Source: Comamonas odontotermitis
GTDB lineage: Bacteria; Pseudomonadota; Gammaproteobacteria; Burkholderiales; Burkholderiaceae_C
Direction: 5' to 3'
Length of the DNA: 64,000 nt
NCBI RefSeq assembly: GCF_020080045.1
Contig: NZ_CP083451.1
Span: 4,358,797 to 4,422,796, forward strand
The notes under the pieces are model-generated. The model did no database searches. It was not told the origin of the DNA and saw only the letters and a program-made list of their open reading frames with translations. This document shows, piece by piece, positions 53,341 through 62,967 of the stretch (position 1 is the first letter of the stretch; each line of letters begins with the position of its first letter). The position numbers and the translations under genes are program-made.

Positions 53341-53895
53341 ATGCAAGCCCCAGACGTCAACGCCTTTTTGCGCCACCATGTCCGCACCGTGCCCGACTGG
53401 CCAGCGCCGGGCGTGCAGTTCCGCGATATCACGCCCCTGCTGCAGAACCCGCAGGTCTTCCACGTCATGATCGATGCCTTTGTGCATCGCTACATGGGCC
53501 GCGACATGCGGCCCGATGTGGTGGCAGGCCTCGATGCTCGCGGCTTCATCATCGGTGCAGTCATCGCCTACCAGTTGAAAGTCGGCTTCGTGCCCATCCG
53601 CAAGAAAGGCAAGCTGCCCTTCACTACCGTGGAGGAGACCTACGAGCTGGAATATGGCAGCGCCACCGTTGAGCTGCATGCCGACGCGGTCAAACCCGGC
53701 GACCGGGTGTTGCTGGTCGATGACCTGATCGCCACCGGCGGCACGATGATGGCAGGCAAAAAGCTGCTGGAGAAACTGGGGGCCTCGGTGGTGGAAGGCG
53801 CGGCCATTGTTGATCTGCCCGAGCTGGGCGGCTCGCAACGCCTCAAGGATGCCGGGCTGCCACTCTTTACCCTGGTCGATTTTGCCGGGCACTGA
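53341..53895 (+). CDS. apt: Adenine phosphoribosyltransferase
   Basis: A 184-residue purine salvage enzyme making AMP from adenine and PRPP. The N-terminal [19 protein letters not shown], the middle [20 protein letters not shown] with RKKGKLP, and the PRPP motif [19 protein letters not shown] (about residues 122-140) are diagnostic. The ATG at 53341 gives the conserved start; an open frame back to 53233 is not conserved. It is divergent from kdsD. Confidence 0.95.
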   Translation: MQAPDVNAFLRHHVRTVPDWPAPGVQFRDITPLLQNPQVFHVMIDAFVHRYMGRDMRPDVVAGLDARGFIIGAVIAYQLKVGFVPIRKKGKLPFTTVEETYELEYGSATVELHADAVKPGDRVLLVDDLIATGGTMMAGKKLLEKLGASVVEGAAIVDLPELGGSQRLKDAGLPLFTLVDFAGH

Positions 53896-53970
53896 GGCCC
53901 TGAAGAGCCGCACCCGGCTTTGCGTTCGCACGGGCGCAAGAGCTCTGGCAGTCTGCCTGCTTCTTGCGTA

Positions 53971-54030
53971 GATTTCAGCAATCAATCTGCCTGAAATCCA
54001 ATACTGGCAAGCGCCATCAGCTCTTCTTTT
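53971..54030. repeat. Palindromic repeat, family A, partial copy
   Basis: Only the right half is clear: CAAGCGCCATCAGCTCTTCT followed by a T-run (TTTTTT at about 54026-54031). The left half is degenerate (CAGCAATCAATCTGCC). It lies between the convergent apt and the hypothetical protein gene and may help terminate apt transcription. Confidence 0.4.
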
Positions 54031-54039
54031 TTAAAAGAT

Positions 54040-54858
54040 TCAGTTCAGGTCACCGTACTGCGTGGTGCTGAGCCCGCCAAAATTGGTATCAGGTGTCGGC
54101 GCAGGAACGCCCCCCTGCCGAGCAGCCTGACGCGCGGCCTCCACCTGCTGGGCAGCGCTTGCGCGTGCCGGCACAATGGGCGCCGGGCGTGTCGCAGCAG
54201 GCTCTGGCGGCCTGTCGCCCTCGAGTACAGGAACAGGGCGGGTCGCGGCATCGATCAACGCCTTCTTGAATGCCTCGATCTCGGCTTCTTCAATCGGATC
54301 AATGCCGGCAACTGGTGCAGCGGCCATGCCAGCAGTCCCTGCCCGGGCAGGAATCGCACCTGCGCGAGTGCCTGCAGCACCTGCAACAGAGGTGGAGGCT
54401 GGTTTGGCCTTGGCCGAAGATGCGCCCAACTGACCATTGAGACGCCAATAGACCGATGTGACCAGAATTTCAAACCGGGTTTTTGCGGAATACGCAATCA
54501 GCGCCTCGATCTGGCTGAGTTTTTCTGGGCCGACGGAAAACTGCTCGGCCAGATCGATCATCACGATGAACTGGGTGGCACGCTTGTCCAGCGCCAGCAC
54601 TTTGAACTTGTAACCTGCCGACAGGATGCCAGAGCGCACCATCGATTCGCGTACGGAGGAGTACACCATTTCGCGCCGTGCAGAGCGCTCACCCGGGCGC
54701 GATGCAGTGTCTGCAACATGTGGCGGCGCCAACGGCGCAGCAGCCTGTGGACTGTGCTGAACCGTTCGCAATGATTCAGCAAACACCGACGGCTGCGCGG
54801 CTTCAGCGCGCGCAGGCAGCTTGCTGGATTTGCCAAACCATCTGGCAATAAGAGACAT
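54040..54858 (-). CDS. Hypothetical protein, Ala/Pro-rich
   Basis: A 272-residue protein I do not recognise. The start (MSLIARWFGKSSKLPARAEA) is followed by a low-complexity stretch. A compact-looking part lies at about residues 60-140 (REMVYSSVRESMVRSGILSA, KVLALDKRATQFIVMIDLAE, AKTRFEILVTSVYWRLN). The rest is Ala/Pro/Gly-rich and probably disordered, with one acidic helix PIEEAEIEAFKKALIDA. There is no signal peptide or membrane helix. An upstream cyclic-nucleotide-binding protein gene lies 136 bases away on the same strand. The open frame, codon bias and length support a real gene, but no function can be given. Confidence 0.7.
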   Translation of the reverse strand: MSLIARWFGKSSKLPARAEAAQPSVFAESLRTVQHSPQAAAPLAPPHVADTASRPGERSARREMVYSSVRESMVRSGILSAGYKFKVLALDKRATQFIVMIDLAEQFSVGPEKLSQIEALIAYSAKTRFEILVTSVYWRLNGQLGASSAKAKPASTSVAGAAGTRAGAIPARAGTAGMAAAPVAGIDPIEEAEIEAFKKALIDAATRPVPVLEGDRPPEPAATRPAPIVPARASAAQQVEAARQAARQGGVPAPTPDTNFGGLSTTQYGDLN

Positions 54859-54993
54859 GCCGATTCCCTACCCAAATCTGTTTTTTATTCTGAATGATGT
54901 TCGCTTCTTTAGGAAACAAACGTTTGCAATTGTAGATGGCTGCGCCGGATCCATCGCAAAAAAATCTACCTGAGCCTTGTTCCACCACCGCCT

Positions 54994-55470
54994 TTATGTG
55001 GTGGCGACGCGTCGTTTGCGATTGCCCAGGCGTTTGGCAAGCACCGAACCCGCAGCCATGGCCAATGCCACAGCCACTGCAGGCTGGCGGTTGCACAGCT
55101 CGGTAAAGCGGATGCTGGGCAGCCCCCACAGGCGCGTGGCTGACACCGCCTGCACCGTGGCGCTGCGAGGGCGGTGGGAGAAGAAGGCGCCCTCGCCCAC
55201 AATGGAGCCAGGCCCCACAATGGCAAGGCGGATGCGCTGCTGTTCGTCTTCAAAGTGCACGCTCAGGCTTCCGCTCTCCACAAAAAACAGCGTGCGCTCC
55301 TGGCTGCCCTGCTGAAACAGCACCTGCGAGGCCCCGAGATTGGTAGGCGCCAGATATGGTGCCAAAATCTCCCACTGCGCATTGGTCAGCGGGTTGATCA
55401 TGCTTTCTTCGTCCTGGCAATTGTTGATGGCGGCAATCAGGCCGCCGATGTCGGTTGGGGTATTCATCAT
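54994..55470 (-). CDS. Cyclic nucleotide-binding domain protein without DNA-binding domain
   Basis: A 158-residue protein that is little more than one cNMP-binding beta-roll. LGASQVLFQQGSQERTLFFV, then ESGSLSVHF and GPGSIVGEGAFFSHRPRSAT, form the phosphate-binding cassette with the Arg. Unlike Crp/Fnr proteins it has no C-terminal helix-turn-helix and ends KRLGNRKRRVATT. It may sense a nucleotide and act through a partner. GGAGG lies 9 bases before the ATG at 55470; the next codon is also ATG. Confidence 0.82.
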   Translation of the reverse strand: MMNTPTDIGGLIAAINNCQDEESMINPLTNAQWEILAPYLAPTNLGASQVLFQQGSQERTLFFVESGSLSVHFEDEQQRIRLAIVGPGSIVGEGAFFSHRPRSATVQAVSATRLWGLPSIRFTELCNRQPAVAVALAMAAGSVLAKRLGNRKRRVATT

Positions 55471-55661
55471 GCACTTTTTCCTCCCAGACCCAAGCATGCC
55501 AGGCTCGTGATCTGCAAAACGATTTTTTCTGCTACATCCAATCTAACCGACGCGTCACCTTTTTGATTCGCAGCAGCGAGACAGTTTGTAAAAAATTATC
55601 CTTCACAGCCTTTGCGCCATGCAAGCGCCTGTTTGTCTGGCCACGGGCTGTCATCTGATTC

Positions 55662-56588
55662 ATGAATGCTCTATTCGACGCCATCGCCGCCATGCCTGTG
55701 TGCAAGGACGCGCAGCGCCTTTTCCATGGCCGCGGCGGCCTGCATCCTGGCTGCGAGCACCTGTCGCTCGACATCTTCCCGCCCGCCATCGTATTGACCA
55801 GCTTTGCTCCGCTGGAGGGTAGCGATCTCGAGACCATTGGTGATGCGCTGCAGGCGCGCTGGCAACAGATCCACCCTGGAGAGCCGCTCATCTGGGTCTA
55901 CCAGTGCCGCGCGCTGGGAGCGGCGCAGACCCGGCTGGTGCAAGGTAGTCTGCCCGATCCGCACACGGTGGAGGAAGATGGCGCTCGCTATCTGGTGCAT
56001 GTGCTGCGCGGCCAGAACCATGGCCTTTTTTTGGACATGGCCGCAGGCCGGCGGTGGGTGCGACAGTACATTGCCCGCCAGCCCGATCCGGGCAGTTGCA
56101 AGGTGTTGAACTTGTTTGCCTATACCTGCGCCTTTTCGGTAGCGGCGTTGCAGGCTGGTGCCGGTCAGGCGATCAATATCGACATGGGCAAGGGGGCGCT
56201 TGCCACCGGCCAGCAGAACCACCGGCTCAACCAGCTGGCAGGCGGGCAGTTCTGGCCACACGATATTTTCAGCAGTTGGGGCAAGATCACCCGCACGGGG
56301 CCGTACCAGCTCGTCATCATGGATCCGCCCAGCTACCAGAAGGGCAGCTTTGTCGCCACCAAGGACTATGCCCGCCTGATCAAGCGTCTGCCCGACCTGC
56401 TGGTGCCCGGCGGCCATGCGCTGCTGTGCCTCAATGCACCGGAATTGCCGCTCTCCTTCTTGACGGAGCAGGTGGCGCAGATCGTGCCCGAGCTGGAATT
56501 CATCGAACAGGTCGCCAACCCGCCCGTGTTTGCCGATGTCTCGCCCGACAAGGCGCTGAAAGCACTGGCTTACCGCATGCCGGATTGA
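55662..56588 (+). CDS. Class I SAM-dependent methyltransferase (RlmI/RlmK-like, probable rRNA m5C/m7G-type)
   Basis: A 308-residue methyltransferase. Motif I region VLNLFAYTCAFSVAALQAGA and motif IV MDPPSYQKGSF (D-P-P-S/Y) are typical of the RlmI/RlmKL C-terminal fold that modifies 23S rRNA. The N-terminal third has VEEDGARYLVHVLRGQNHGL, then FLDMAAGRRWVR, as in RlmK-like proteins. There is no PUA domain, so the exact target is uncertain. The downstream M23 gene is convergent, 33 bases away. Confidence 0.85.
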   Translation: MNALFDAIAAMPVCKDAQRLFHGRGGLHPGCEHLSLDIFPPAIVLTSFAPLEGSDLETIGDALQARWQQIHPGEPLIWVYQCRALGAAQTRLVQGSLPDPHTVEEDGARYLVHVLRGQNHGLFLDMAAGRRWVRQYIARQPDPGSCKVLNLFAYTCAFSVAALQAGAGQAINIDMGKGALATGQQNHRLNQLAGGQFWPHDIFSSWGKITRTGPYQLVIMDPPSYQKGSFVATKDYARLIKRLPDLLVPGGHALLCLNAPELPLSFLTEQVAQIVPELEFIEQVANPPVFADVSPDKALKALAYRMPD

Positions 56589-56621
56589 GGTTCGTCAGGA
56601 GCCAGGTCGACTGGGCGCACA

Positions 56622-57434
56622 TCAGTCCTTGCCCAAGGGCGCGCTCAACAGCAGCGGCGTCGGGTCCGGAAAGATATCGCGCCATACCTCGGCGAATGCC
56701 AGCTCGCCCACGCCGGGGGCTTCACTGAAATCCGGCAGCGCCAGCAGGCACAGCTGCAGGTGCAGATGTGGCAGCCACCAGCCGTTTTCGTCAAAATCGC
56801 CCAGCTCGGCAAACTGTGTTCCAGCGGCAATGGCATCGCCCGGCCGCCAGCGCCGCGCTGTGCGGTGGCTCAGGTGGCCCCAGATGCTGTAGAAGGCGGC
56901 ACGGTCATCGCCCTGGGCTGGATCGTGGCGCAGCACCAGCATGCCGCCGTAATCGAGCCGCTCGTCGCGCACCTCGGCTACCACGACTTCTGCAGCCTGC
57001 GGCAGGGTCAGCACCGTGCCAGCCGGTGCAAACAGGTCCAGCCCCAGATGGCAATCGCGCATCACGCCGTCCAGCCGGGTCGAACGGTAGTTCTCGCTTT
57101 GGTAGACGCAGCGTTGCTCCATCCAGTCACCCACGCCAATGGCAAAACCGGCTTGCTGCTGCAGCGCCGCATAGGCGGCCACCGCGCCTGCGCGGTCCAT
57201 GGTGGCGCTGGCCCGTGCCACGGGCGATTCTGCGCTGCGCAGGTCGACATAACCCGTTCGCGCCTGCTGCAGGCCCGGCATCAGGCCGCTCCAGCAGCCA
57301 TGGTGCTGTGCGAGCCATGCATGGAAAGCCACTGCCTGTGGCACGGCGGCCTGGCCCAACTGGTGGCGTGCAATGGCATCGGTAATCGGATCGACGCCCG
57401 CAGCCCGCAGGGAGTTGGAAGGAACAGTGGTCAT
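56622..57434 (-). CDS. M23-type (LytM fold) peptidase-like protein, apparently without signal peptide
   Basis: A 270-residue protein with a LytM-type metallopeptidase domain at about residues 120-235. Zinc ligands are His and Asp in RDCHLGLDLFAPAG and His in LPHLHLQLCL (H-x-H); another His sits in SIWGHLSHRTARRW. LytM proteins cut peptidoglycan cross-bridges, but no signal sequence or anchor is visible at the start MTTVPSNSLRAAGVDPITDA, so it may be cytoplasmic or exported another way. The ATG at 57434 was chosen; the upstream frame to 57545 encodes a less natural start. Confidence 0.8.
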   Translation of the reverse strand: MTTVPSNSLRAAGVDPITDAIARHQLGQAAVPQAVAFHAWLAQHHGCWSGLMPGLQQARTGYVDLRSAESPVARASATMDRAGAVAAYAALQQQAGFAIGVGDWMEQRCVYQSENYRSTRLDGVMRDCHLGLDLFAPAGTVLTLPQAAEVVVAEVRDERLDYGGMLVLRHDPAQGDDRAAFYSIWGHLSHRTARRWRPGDAIAAGTQFAELGDFDENGWWLPHLHLQLCLLALPDFSEAPGVGELAFAEVWRDIFPDPTPLLLSAPLGKD

Positions 57435-57563
57435 CAGAAGGAAGGGAATGGGTATGGAATAGGTGTGGAATGGCCATCCACCGGCTCTTTGCACATTGTG
57501 CTTTCGGCGATCCATGGCGGCAATGCAGCGCTGTCCACTGCGCAACCGGGGCTGCCGTATTGG

Positions 57564-59030
57564 CTATTTCCCGATGCAGAAACTGCTGAAGATCACGCCT
57601 AGCAGATCGTCCGATGTGAATTCGCCGGTGATGGCGTTGAGTGACTGCTGCGCGAGGCGCAGTTCTTCAGCCAGCAGATCGAGCGCGGGGCTGTCCACAT
57701 GCAACTGCTCGTGGGCGCTGTCCAGGTGTTCCTGCACCTGCTGCAGCGCCTGCACATGGCGCGCGCGGGCAATGTAGGTGCCTTCGGCGGCCGATTGCCA
57801 GCCAGCCATGGCCAGCAATTGCTTGCGCAATGTATCCAGCCCGTCGCCGGTCTTGGCCGAAAGAATCAGCGGCTCATCGCCCGCCATATCTGCAGACGAA
57901 TGAATTGCTACGATCTTTGATGCCTCTGCGCTCATCTGGCGTGCGCTGGCGGCTGAAAATGCATCCGCCTTGTTCCACACCTGCATCACCGGCACGCTGG
58001 CGGGCAGCTGTTCGCGCAAGGTGGCGGCGATCTGTACATCGGCGGCGCGGTAGCTGTCTTCCTGCATGCGCGTGAGGTCGTGCAGAAACAGCACGGCATC
58101 GGCGCTGGCAATTTCTTCCCAGGCGCGGGCGATACCGATGCGTTCCACCTCGTCATCGCTCTCGCGCAGACCGGCGGTGTCGATCACGTGCAGCGGCACG
58201 CCTTCGATCTGAATGGTTTGCGCCACCTTGTCGCGCGTGGTGCCGGCAATTGGGGTGACGATGGCCAGCTCCGCCCCCGCCAGCGCGTTGAGCAGCGAGC
58301 TCTTGCCCGCATTGGGCTGCCCGGCGATCACCACCTTGATGCCTTCGCGCAGCAGCGCACCCTGGCGTGTGCGCTGCATCACCCCCTGGAGTGTGCTGCG
58401 TAGCTGGTCGAGCTGGCCATAGGCGTCAGCCTTTTGCAGAAAGTCGATCTCTTCTTCTGGAAAATCAAGCGTCGCCTCCACCAGCATGCGCAGGTGGATG
58501 AGTGCATCACGCAGGCGATGAATCTCCTGCGAAAAGGCGCCGGTGAGCGAGCGACTGGCGCTGCGCGCGGCCGCTTCGGTGCTGGCATCGATCAGATCGG
58601 CAATCGCCTCGGCCTGGGCCAGGTCGATCTTGTCGTTCAGAAAGGCGCGCTCGGTGAACTCGCCCGGCTCGGCCAGGCGCAGGCCCGGCAAGGTCGCCTG
58701 GCCGTTGGCAGCGAGGGTCTGCGCGGCCTCCAGGCAGCGCGCCAGCAGCAGCTGCAGCACCACCGGCCCGCCGTGGGCCTGCAGCTCCAGCACGTCTTCG
58801 CCGGTATAGCTGTGCGGCGCCGGAAAGTACAGCGCCAGCCCCTGGTCGATAGCCTGGCCGTCGGCCGCCTTGAAGGGCAGATAGCTCGCTTCGCGCGGCT
58901 TGAGCGCCTTGCCGCACAACAGCTGCACCAGCGGCGCAATGGCCTTGCCCGACACCCGCACGATGCCCACGGCGCCGCGTCCGGGGGCGGTGGCAATGGC
59001 AACAATCGGGTCTTGGTGGCGGGCAAGCAT
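57564..59030 (-). CDS. mnmE: tRNA modification GTPase MnmE
   Basis: A 488-residue GTPase that, with MnmG, installs the cmnm5 group on U34 of certain tRNAs. The N-terminal folate-binding domain starts [20 protein letters not shown]. Helical regions flank the G domain, with G1 [20 protein letters not shown] near residue 230, G3 [18 protein letters not shown] and G4 WNKADAF. The C-terminal CIGK, which carries the catalytic Cys, is intact. A family A repeat lies 60-90 bases before the ATG at 59030. Confidence 0.96.
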   Translation of the reverse strand: MLARHQDPIVAIATAPGRGAVGIVRVSGKAIAPLVQLLCGKALKPREASYLPFKAADGQAIDQGLALYFPAPHSYTGEDVLELQAHGGPVVLQLLLARCLEAAQTLAANGQATLPGLRLAEPGEFTERAFLNDKIDLAQAEAIADLIDASTEAAARSASRSLTGAFSQEIHRLRDALIHLRMLVEATLDFPEEEIDFLQKADAYGQLDQLRSTLQGVMQRTRQGALLREGIKVVIAGQPNAGKSSLLNALAGAELAIVTPIAGTTRDKVAQTIQIEGVPLHVIDTAGLRESDDEVERIGIARAWEEIASADAVLFLHDLTRMQEDSYRAADVQIAATLREQLPASVPVMQVWNKADAFSAASARQMSAEASKIVAIHSSADMAGDEPLILSAKTGDGLDTLRKQLLAMAGWQSAAEGTYIARARHVQALQQVQEHLDSAHEQLHVDSPALDLLAEELRLAQQSLNAITGEFTSDDLLGVIFSSFCIGK

Positions 59031-59090
59031 GGGCGGTTCTCGGACAGGTTCAGGCAAATGGCTGCAGCGCAAGGGCTGCACACTACAGAT

Positions 59091-59138
59091 TTAATAGCTA
59101 TTGGCGCACGTTGGTTGTGCGCCAAAGGCCATTTTCAT
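59091..59138. repeat. Palindromic intergenic repeat, family A
   Basis: TTGGCGCAC (59101-59109) and GTGCGCCAA (59117-59125) are perfect inverted repeats, preceded by AATAGCTA. It lies in the spacer between the solute-binding protein terminator and mnmE, where it would be in the mnmE leader if the promoter lies further upstream. Confidence 0.68.
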
Positions 59139-59221
59139 TCAAAACAGCAGGTTCAATGCCTCTGATTATCAGCGTGCCCGGCCAGCAGCGCTGCACCGAG
59201 GGCTCCCCACGGCCCGGTAAA

Positions 59222-59250
59222 AAGCAAAAAAGCCTGCTCGCGCAGGCTTC
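59222..59250 (-). terminator. Intrinsic terminator after the family 5 solute-binding protein gene
   Basis: On the minus strand AAGCCTGC, loop GCGA and GCAGGCTT are followed by TTTTGC and TTTTTA. It lies 34 bases after the stop codon of the upstream gene. Confidence 0.9.
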
Positions 59251-59283
59251 CTGGTTGGGTTTGGGTATGCGGCTTGAACCCGC

Positions 59284-60867
59284 TTACTTGATGGTCGTCC
59301 AGGCCGGAATCGGGCGTGCATCGGCGCGGTACACGGTGTCGATGCCCTTGCGCATGGCCCAGGGGAAGATCTGGTGGTGCACAGGGATGGTGTAGAAGTT
59401 GTCCTTGGTCATCTTCAACGCATCGTTGATCAGCGCATCACGCTTGGCCGGATCCGTCTCGGTCTTCATCGCGTCGATCTTGGCATCCAGCTCCTTGTCG
59501 GCAATACGGCCACCGTTGTAGACGCCGCCGCCCGCGCTGCCCTTGCTGTGGACCAGCGCATCCAGCGTGTAAAGCGCATCGAACGTGGCCACGCCCCAGC
59601 CGAACAGGTAGGCGTTGGGGTCGGAGTTCATCACACGCGTCACGTACTGGGCCATTGGCGTGGCCTGCAGGCTGGTCTTGATGCCGATGCGGGTCCACAT
59701 GGCGGTCACGGCCTGGCAGATCGCCTCGTCGTTCACATAGCGGTCGTTCGGGCATTCCAGCTTCAGGTTGAAGCCATTGGGGTAACCGGCTTCAGCCAGC
59801 AGCTTCTTGGCGCCTTCCACGTCGTATTTGGCGGCACGCTGCTCCAGCTCCTTGGTCCAGCCGTGCACCATGGGCGCAATCATGGTGCCCGCAGGGATGG
59901 ACATGCCACGCATGGTGCGCTTGTGCAGGCCTTCGGTGTCGATCGCCATATACATGGCCTTGCGCACCTTGATGTCCTTGAGCGGGTTCTTGCCCGCCGT
60001 GCCGGCGCCCGGCAACTCGTCACGGAATACATCCAGGCCCAGGTAGATGGTGCGGTTTTCCGTACCTTCCAGGAGCTTCAACTCAGGCGTCTTCTTGATG
60101 CGGTCCTGGTCCTGGGGTGGTGGGTCAACCATGAAATCGACCTGGTTCGAGATCAGCGCAGCGGTGCGGGTGGCAGCCGATTTAATCGGGGTAAAAACCA
60201 CCTCATCCACGTTGCCGGTGGGTTTGTCCCACCAGTTGGCGTTTTTCTTGAGGGTCAGCTTCACATCGGGCTGCCAGCCCGTGGCGATGAACGAGCCCGT
60301 GCCGTTGGTGTTGCGGCTGGCAAAGGATTCTTCCTTGCCTGCGTAATCCTGGGTCTTGACGGAGTTGTTCTTCTCGGCCCAGGCCTTGTTCATGATGCGG
60401 GCCTCGGTCAGTTCGCGCAGCAAAATGGGGTTGGGGCCCTTGAGGATCAGATCAACGGTGAAATCGTCGACCTTCTTGACTTCCTTGATGCTCTGGGTTG
60501 AGCTCATCATGTTCGATGGCGGCGTCATGATGCGGGTCAGAGAAAACACCACGTCATCCGCCGTGAACGGCGCGCCGTCGTGGAATTTGACACCCTTGCG
60601 CAGTTCGAAGCGCCATTGTGTGGGGCTCACTTCGGTCCATTTGGTAGCCAACGCGGGCTCCAGCTGAAAATCCTTGCCATAGCGCACCAGCGGCTCGTAC
60701 ACCTGCTGCAGGAACGCATGCGTGGTCTGGTGGTTCTGCGCGTGGGGGTCCAGGGTCAGGATGTCATTGGCGCCAGCCCAGCGCAGGGTTGCCGCATGCG
60801 ATGCGCCTGCGCACACCAACACCGCCAGCGCCAAGGCGCTGCGTTGAAAAACCGAAACTTTTGCCAT
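59284..60867 (-). CDS. ABC transporter substrate-binding protein, family 5 (peptide-type)
   Basis: A 527-residue periplasmic binding protein like DppA. The signal peptide is SVFQRSALALAVLVCAGASH, with cleavage near SHA-A. The mature start ATLRWAGANDILTLDPHAQN is followed by RFELRKGVKFHDGAPFTADD, the family signature. It probably binds a dipeptide or similar ligand. No transporter membrane or ATPase genes adjoin it; it stands alone between two terminators. It is a homologue of the truncated protein at the left edge. Confidence 0.93.
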   Translation of the reverse strand: MAKVSVFQRSALALAVLVCAGASHAATLRWAGANDILTLDPHAQNHQTTHAFLQQVYEPLVRYGKDFQLEPALATKWTEVSPTQWRFELRKGVKFHDGAPFTADDVVFSLTRIMTPPSNMMSSTQSIKEVKKVDDFTVDLILKGPNPILLRELTEARIMNKAWAEKNNSVKTQDYAGKEESFASRNTNGTGSFIATGWQPDVKLTLKKNANWWDKPTGNVDEVVFTPIKSAATRTAALISNQVDFMVDPPPQDQDRIKKTPELKLLEGTENRTIYLGLDVFRDELPGAGTAGKNPLKDIKVRKAMYMAIDTEGLHKRTMRGMSIPAGTMIAPMVHGWTKELEQRAAKYDVEGAKKLLAEAGYPNGFNLKLECPNDRYVNDEAICQAVTAMWTRIGIKTSLQATPMAQYVTRVMNSDPNAYLFGWGVATFDALYTLDALVHSKGSAGGGVYNGGRIADKELDAKIDAMKTETDPAKRDALINDALKMTKDNFYTIPVHHQIFPWAMRKGIDTVYRADARPIPAWTTIK

Positions 60868-60915
60868 ACATCAACCCCCATGTTGTTTAACAACGATCTG
60901 AACAGACCATGCTAA

Positions 60916-60943
60916 CGAAAAAACGGCCGCAAATGCGGCCGTT
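60916..60943 (-). terminator. Intrinsic terminator of the rpmH-rnpA-yidD-yidC operon
   Basis: On the minus strand AACGGCCGC, loop ATTT and GCGGCCGTT are followed by TTTTCG. The 9-bp GC-rich stem lies 55 bases after the yidC stop codon. Confidence 0.92.
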
Positions 60944-60997
60944 CCGGGGGCAGATGCGGGAATGCCCGCCTAGGCAATCCCTGCATTGACAAAGCGC

Positions 60998-62686
60998 TTA
61001 CTTGAACTTCGGCAGGTTGAACTGCGGCGGCACACCCATGCGCTTGTTGATGATCCATTGCTGGGCAATCGACAGGATGTTGTTGGTGCACCAGTACAGC
61101 ACCAGGCCTGCCGGGAAGAAGAAGAACATCACGCTGAACATCAGCGGCATGATCCACATCATCTTGGCCTGCATCGGATCAGGCGGCGCGGGGTTCAGCG
61201 CCGTCTGCAGCAGCGACGACAGGGTCATCACGATCGGCAGGATGAAGAACGGATCAGGAACCGACAGGTCGTGGATCCAGCCGATCCACGGTGCGTTGCG
61301 GATTTCCACGCTCGACTGCAGCACCCAGTACAACGCCATGAACACAGGAATCTGGATCATGATCGGGAAGCACCCGCCCATGGGGTTGACCTTCTCCTCG
61401 CGGTAGATGCGCATCATCTCCTGCTGCATCTGCTGCGGCTTGTCCTTGAGGCGCTCGCGCATCTCCATGATGCGTGGGTTGATGGCCTTCATCTTGGCCA
61501 TCGAGGAGTAGGCCTTGGCGTTGAGCCAGTAGAAGGCGATCTTCAGCAGCACCACGAGCGCCACAATGGACCAGCCCCAGTTGCCAATGAAGGTGTGCAG
61601 CTTGGACAGCAGCCAGTACAGCGGCTTGGCCAGAATCGTCAGCCAGCCATAGTCCTTGACCAATTCCAGGCCGGGCGCCATGGATTCGAGCATCTTCTCG
61701 ACCTGCGGGCCGACAAAGAGGCGCGCCTCCACCGCCTTGCTCTGGCCGGGAGCGATCTGGCCCAGCTGGGTGATCTCGCCCACCGAGTACAGATTGTTGC
61801 CAGCCTTGCGGGCGTAGATGTCGCGCTGCGTGCCCTGTGGCAGCAACCAGGCGCTGGCAAAGTAATGCTGCACCATGGCCACGTAGCCATTGTCGGCCTG
61901 CTTGTCCAGGCTGTCGGTCTTGCCGTTTTCGATGTCCTTGAAATCCACCTTGTGGAACTTCTTGGCCTCGGTATAGACCGCAGGGCCGGTGAAGGTGGAA
62001 TAGAACATCGACTCGCCAGAGGGCTTGTTGCCATCACGCGTGAGCTGCAGGTACAGCTGGGGGCTGACTGCCGCACCACTGGTGTTGACCACGTCCTGCT
62101 TCAGGCCGATGGCATAGTCACCGCGCTTGATGGTCCAGGTCTTGACCAGCTTGACGCCGCCCTGCTCGGGCGATTCGAACACCACATTCAGGCTGTCCTG
62201 GCCTTCTGCCAGCTCGCGCGGGCCCGGCTGCAGCTTCATCACCGTCTTGTGGGTGGGGAAGTTGCCGCCGATCAGGCCGGTCTGCGCCACATACACGCGG
62301 GCAGCGCTTTCGTCCAGCAGCTTCACAGGCTTGGTCTTGTCGTCCTGGTCGGCGTACTTGAGCAGTTCGGCACCGATCAGCGAGCCGCCTTCGCCATCAA
62401 AAGTCAGGCGGTACAGGTCGGTCGTCACCGTCACCTTTTCGCGCTGCGCAGCAGCAGGTGCAGCACCGCCGGTGGCGGGCACATTGCTGCTGTCAGCCGC
62501 AGCTGCCTGGGCCGCAGCAGGTACGCCCGCCTCGGTCTTGGTGGCATCCGCAGGGGTAGCCGCAGTGACTTCGGGCGTCGGGAAGAAGGTGGGCTTGCGG
62601 CCATTGTGGATTTGCCACTTGTCCCAGAGCAGGACGAGTGAGAAACCAAATATCACCCACAAAATGGTGCGGCGAATGTCGTTCAT
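60998..62686 (-). CDS. yidC: Membrane protein insertase YidC
   Basis: A 562-residue insertase that places proteins into the inner membrane with or without SecYEG. It starts with the uncleaved anchor RTILWVIFGFSLVLLWDKWQ, followed by an Ala-rich linker and the periplasmic beta domain (about residues 80-340). The C-terminal insertase core begins NWGWSIVALVVLLKIAFYWL and holds KMKAINPRIMEMRERLKDKP and YREEKVNPMGGCFPIMIQIP. The end VPPQFNLPKFK is normal for betaproteobacteria. The yidD stop overlaps its start by 4 bases. Confidence 0.97.
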   Translation of the reverse strand: MNDIRRTILWVIFGFSLVLLWDKWQIHNGRKPTFFPTPEVTAATPADATKTEAGVPAAAQAAAADSSNVPATGGAAPAAAQREKVTVTTDLYRLTFDGEGGSLIGAELLKYADQDDKTKPVKLLDESAARVYVAQTGLIGGNFPTHKTVMKLQPGPRELAEGQDSLNVVFESPEQGGVKLVKTWTIKRGDYAIGLKQDVVNTSGAAVSPQLYLQLTRDGNKPSGESMFYSTFTGPAVYTEAKKFHKVDFKDIENGKTDSLDKQADNGYVAMVQHYFASAWLLPQGTQRDIYARKAGNNLYSVGEITQLGQIAPGQSKAVEARLFVGPQVEKMLESMAPGLELVKDYGWLTILAKPLYWLLSKLHTFIGNWGWSIVALVVLLKIAFYWLNAKAYSSMAKMKAINPRIMEMRERLKDKPQQMQQEMMRIYREEKVNPMGGCFPIMIQIPVFMALYWVLQSSVEIRNAPWIGWIHDLSVPDPFFILPIVMTLSSLLQTALNPAPPDPMQAKMMWIMPLMFSVMFFFFPAGLVLYWCTNNILSIAQQWIINKRMGVPPQFNLPKFK

Positions 62687-62967
62687 GAAGACTTCTCGGA
62701 GGGGGAAGAGGATGAATCAGCAGGAGTTACCAAACGGCTGAACCAACGGGGATGCGAGGGAACCGGGTCCAGGCCGCCCTGGCACCACGGATGGCAGCGC
62801 GCCAGACGGCGCACAGTCAGATAGCTTCCCATGGCGGCGCCATGCTGCTCCAGCGCTTGCAACGAATAGACCGAGCATGTGGGCTCGAAACGGCAGGCAG
62901 AACCCAGCCATGGGCTCAGCAGCAGCCGGTAGCCACGTACCAGTCCGATCAGCAAACGTTGCATCAT
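62683..62967 (-). CDS. yidD: Membrane protein insertion efficiency factor YidD
   Basis: A 94-residue small protein of the YidD (UPF0161) family. The signature is RGYRLLLSPWLGSACRFEPT, followed by CSVYSLQALEQHG and ARCHPWCQGGLDPVP. It has an amphipathic N-terminus and works beside YidC. It overlaps rnpA at its start and yidC at its end by 4 bases each, the usual tight packing of this locus. Confidence 0.95.
   Translation of the reverse strand: MMQRLLIGLVRGYRLLLSPWLGSACRFEPTCSVYSLQALEQHGAAMGSYLTVRRLARCHPWCQGGLDPVPSHPRWFSRLVTPADSSSSPSEKSS

Noticed and set aside
60986..62641. 551-codon plus-strand open frame antisense to yidC
   Set aside because: yidC is certain on the other strand. The frame is Gln/His/Leu-rich with no motifs and exists because of third-position GC bias.
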